Origin: Paragordius varius
Taxonomy: Eukaryota; Nematomorpha
Assembly: GCA_964247055.1 (NCBI GenBank)
Contig: OZ176052.1
Coordinates: forward strand, 4,526,001 to 4,590,000
Reading direction: 5' to 3'
Length of the DNA: 64,000 nucleotides
The translations under genes and the position numbers were made by a program. The notes under the pieces were generated by a model. The model ran no database searches. It had not been told where the DNA came from and was given only the letters and a program-made list of their open reading frames with translations. Shown one piece after another: positions 49,989-64,000 of the stretch (position 1 is the first letter of the stretch; the number at the start of each line of letters is the position of its first letter).

Positions 49989-51620
49989 AAATATATAGAT
50001 TACCATAAATAATGTTTTAATATCCATATATCTTTTAACATGCTATACATATGATAGATACTCCTTACTCAGCAGCTATCATCAAAGAAACGCCTGACTA
50101 AAATTTTTGCCTTTTAACAGGGAATACGTGGAATCTTTATTGATTTTTTACGGTCTCATACCTAGGGCGAAAAATCGATTTAAAAAATTATTTTTGTGGA
50201 CTTTGTTTTTTGAAAAAGGTGGCATTTCACGGGGGGAGCGGGTAAAAAGAGGGCCTAAATCAAAAAAGTGGCTCGGCTATGTTCAGCGCAATCGAAAATA
50301 AGTAAACAAAAATCATATTTAAAATTGAATGGACCAACACGTTCTCCGGAAAATTGTCTCAAAGACACGATTTTTGTGGATTCAAAAAAACCCGTTTTTC
50401 ATGCGGGGTGGGCCCGAACTGGGGGCCTATTTCAAAAAAAGGGCGAAGCTATTGTCGGGGCATTCATTAATGATTATATTTTTCGATATTTGGATTTGAT
50501 TGGGTCTACCGGTTTTCCTGTACCAGATCACAAAGCCAGCATTTTCCATTTTTATAAATATATAGATTACCATAAATAATGTATTAATATCCATATATCT
50601 TTTAACATGTTATACATATGATAGATACTCCTTACTCAGCATCTATCATCAAAGAAACACTTGACTAAAATTTTTGCCTTTTAACAGGCAATACGAAAAA
50701 TCTTTCTCGAATTTTTACAGTCTCATATCGTGAGCAAAAAAATACAATCAAAAAAATATTTTTGTGGACTTTGTTTTTTTTGAAAAAAATGGCATTTTAT
50801 GGGGGGAGCGGGTAAAAAGAGGGCCTAAATCAAAAAAGTGACTCGACTATGTTCGGCGCAATCGAAAATAAGTAAACAAAAATCATATTTGAAATTGAAT
50901 GGTCCAACACGTTCTCCAAAAAATTGACTTAACCCATTTTTCACACGGGGTGGGCCCAAACCGGGGACCTAATTCCAAAAAAGGGCGAAGCTATTGTCGG
51001 GGCATTCATTAGTGATTAAATTTTTTCGATGTTTGGATTTGATTGGGTTCACCGGTTTTCCGGAAACAGATCACAAAGTTATATGAAAAATCAGTTTTTA
51101 GCGGGTAGCTCCTTACCCAGCAGCTATCATCAAATAAACGGTAGACTAAAATTTTTGCCTTTTAACAGGGAATACGTGGAATCTTTATTGATTTTTTACG
51201 GTCTCATACCTAGGGCGAAAAATCGATTTAAAAAATTATTTTTGTGGACTTTGTTTTTTGAAAAAGGTGGCATTTCACGGGGGGAGCGGGTAAAAAGAGG
51301 GCCTAATCAAAAAAGTGGCTCGGCTATGTTCAGCGCAATCGAAAATAAGTAAACAAAAATTATATTTAAAATTGAATGGTCCAACACGTTCTCCGGAAAA
51401 TTGTCTCAAAGACACGATTTTTGTGGACTTGTGTTTTCAAAAAAACCCGTTTTCCATACAGGGTGGGCCCGAACTGGGGGCCTATTTCAAAAAAAAGGGC
51501 GAAGCTATTGTCGGGGCATTCATTAATGATTATATTTTTTCGATATTTGGATTTGATTGGGTCTACCGGTTTTCCTGTGCCAGATCACAAAGCCAGGATT
51601 TTCCATTTTTATAAATATAT
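49989..51620 (-). repeat. Half-unit repeats inside the second Helitron copy
   Basis: Three half-units follow each other (about 50000-50570, 50580-51080, 51090-51620). The outer two are of the first-half type and the middle one of the second-half type. They differ from the big array by many substitutions, so this copy is not a recent duplicate of it. Confidence 0.75.
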
Positions 51621-51639
51621 AGATTACTTTTTATAACCA

Positions 51640-52769
51640 CCTTGATTTTTTAACGCTCCGTAAGTTTATTTATATAATTTAATATGTAACAGCTCATGGT
51701 ATGGCCTAATTCTATGTATTCACGGCATTCTAGGGACTTTAGACATATTTTTTTAAACTCTTGGATCAGTGCAGAAAAATACCATTACTAAATATATATA
51801 TTCATTAGTTTTTTATTTTTACATAATTAATTAAGCATACAGCAAAAAAATAGCATAAATAATAAACTTCAATATATACAATCCTCAATTCTCAACAAAA
51901 CTTAAACAATTCCAATCTAACTTATTTTATTATAATTTAATTTAGTAAAATTAAGCAAAACTTGCAATTATTTTTTATCATCAAAAGTTGATTAATAAGC
52001 ATTTATTATCATTAAAGCAATATTTCATATAAATAAATGCATATTATATAAATATTTTTAAAACACATTTGTTGTAACATATACCCCGTAAAGTGTCCAA
52101 CATGAGGAAAATCACAAATATCAAATAAAAAATTTTATTATGAAAAAAGCTATTGATATTTCTTAAACAAATTTTGTGAATATGTCTTTCAAATTATTCG
52201 CAAGGATGTTGTTCAGATGTCAAAATAGTTAATAACTTTTGCCTGAAATTATTAATAGTTATAGAAATAAATAATACTAGCTGGCCCTGTTACGCTTCGC
52301 TGTGACGTAACTTCTTATTCTTAATAATTTGCAATAAATAAGGTAATGATTAAAAAAAACTTATTTAAAATAAATATCTTTAATTATTATTTTAGGGTTT
52401 TTGCATAGGTTCAAATACGTTTACTCAAAAATGTCCATATTTAAACCTCCCTCTATTAAAATTAATATTCAACTATCATTAAATTTATTATAGTTTTAAG
52501 AAATCATGGTTAAAAGTTTTATTCTGAAATTGTGTTCACACAGTGGGATCAAGTAATAAAAGTCAATCATTTGTGCTCCTTTTTAAAGAAAATAGGATAA
52601 TATACAAGTTTCCCAGAAATGGGCTTATCTGAACTGGTGTTTCTTATTTTGAAATTTAGCTCCAAAACCAGATTTATATATGGCGTCCCAGTTCTAAATC
52701 GGCAGACCCCTACCCATAGACATATATGGAAAAACGCGGTAAATACATTGCTTTTACAGGGCAAATATT
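51640..52769. other. AT-rich intergenic DNA
   Basis: No gene is seen. A short GC-richer block at about 52281-52315 (CTAGCTGGCCCTGTTACGCT) looks like the end of a mobile element, but its partner is not found. Confidence 0.5.
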
Positions 52770-53212
52770 TGAAATAATAAAATTAAATTATCAAACATTT
52801 CTCTCATGTATTATATAAAAGAGCTTATATTTTTTCAGTTTTGGGACTTCCAGAGTACAAAATTGCGACTAGATTGAAACGAATAGTAATATATAACCAA
52901 AATATATCAAGCTTTTTCTGGTAAATGTAGCTAACCTTTTAAATTAATTATTTACATATTTTAAACCACAGTAGACATTAATTTACCTGTTGCAATACCA
53001 AAATAAAAAAAAATATTAGAAAAAAATTACAGCAAAAAGGTTTAAGAAAAGGAATTTTTAACAATTTAACATTATCTAAAAAAGATTTTTATACATCACG
53101 CCTAAGAGAGCAAAATATCTTTAAATTCAGCTTCATACCTTAAATACTTTTTAAGATATTTATTCTCAAATCCTCTGCGTTAACTACCCCAAAAGAAATA
53201 GAATGTTAAATT
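52770..53212 (+). repeat. Dispersed repeat family B
   Basis: Matches 1790-2240: AAATTATCAAACATTTCTCT, CAAGCTTTTTCTGGTAAATG and the run to CTTAAATACTTTTTAAGATA. It ends about 330 bp before the VCP start codon. Confidence 0.6.
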
Positions 53213-53542
53213 TGAAAACAGTATTTGTGGTCTACCAATTTGCCAACGTTAAATAACATTTTTAATGCAAAAAATGCTTAGTTTTTTTCACAAAATACAG
53301 AATATAAATTTTCTATAACAGAATTTCGAATATATCTATATAAATAAATTTTTATGTATTCCCACCTATTTCCAGGGCGGTTTACATCCTATTAGTGGTG
53401 TAGGTCGTTGTTAACGATAATTTCTGTCAAAATGTTAATGAAAAATATTATAAAACAAATCTATAATATTCCTTATATGAAAATTTATTAATAAACATTT
53501 AGTTGGTTGGTTTGTAATTTTTACACACGATTTTCTATTCAT

Positions 53543-63896
<10,354 letters not shown>

Positions 63897-64000
63897 TAAA
63901 ATAATTTGTGCCATCGTTTTTTGTTGCATATATTAAGCTTTTTGTTTAGTAATATTATACTGTGAGGTGTAATTAAATAATGTTTTTGTAATTCAATTTT

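Larger units (their letters stand above)
48376..51623 (-). mobile_element. Second Helitron copy (inverted), interrupted by a hAT element
   Basis: Read on the minus strand it starts A|TCTATATATTTATAAAAATG at 51623 and ends with the GCTGC-GTA-GCAGC hairpin, 12 nt, and CTAG|T at 48376, exactly as at 11547-16965. Without the inserted hAT it is about 1.78 kb, with about three half-units. The 18-G run at 48428-48445 corresponds to a 7-C run in the other copy. Confidence 0.85.

Noticed and set aside
52281-52315. GC-richer motif (CTAGCTGGCCCTGTTACGCT) shared loosely with about 40205 and 61685
   Set aside because: It suggests a dispersed element end, but the three pieces align only over about 15 bases and no second end is visible.

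Overview
This is a very AT-rich eukaryotic window from an animal. The animal markers are a bHLH factor of the TCF21/musculin class, a PGAP6/TMEM8-type GPI phospholipase, a secreted M13 metallopeptidase, and metazoan-style U2 and U6 snRNA genes. Introns of only 22-34 nt recur in four genes. That points to a mesozoan-like lineage (orthonectid or dicyemid), where such tiny introns are known. The species assignment is an inference. I found no CRISPR array, tRNA, operon or recognisable retrovirus-like element.

Layout. 1-3.4 kb holds overlapping copies of two dispersed repeat families and two unidentified coding-like patches. 3.4-8.2 kb is the best single find: a U2 snRNA gene on the minus strand, cut in two by a 4.56-kb non-LTR retrotransposon of the Utopia type. 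Its 1272-residue ORF is open throughout (zinc fingers, reverse transcriptase, CCHC, restriction-like endonuclease). 8.2-11.5 kb is mostly empty, with repeats and two weak small reading frames. 11.5-17.0 kb is a non-autonomous Helitron built from five tandem copies of a 1057-bp unit. 17.6-18.7 kb is the bHLH gene.

21.0-30.9 kb (minus) is a complete 18-exon neprilysin-family gene whose introns carry MITEs, a long perfect hairpin and a repeat with a hammerhead-ribozyme-like fold. 33.1-34.2 kb is a decayed mariner. 35.7-39.5 kb (minus) is a complete 13-exon adenylosuccinate synthetase gene. A U6 snRNA gene with a TATA box lies divergently at 39.9 kb. 41.6-48.3 kb (minus) is a complete 14-exon PGAP6/TMEM8-like gene. 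48.4-51.6 kb is a second, inverted copy of the Helitron, interrupted by a 1.46-kb hAT-type element with a perfect 8-bp target duplication. 53.5 kb to the right edge (plus) is a p97/VCP gene that runs out of the window.

The four multi-exon models come from conserved protein motifs with phase-consistent GT-AG junctions. The three complete ones have lengths divisible by three. The genes are unrelated housekeeping, secretory and developmental functions with no operon logic. The common theme is intron evolution: introns are either 22-75 nt or several hundred nt, and many of the long ones contain MITEs.
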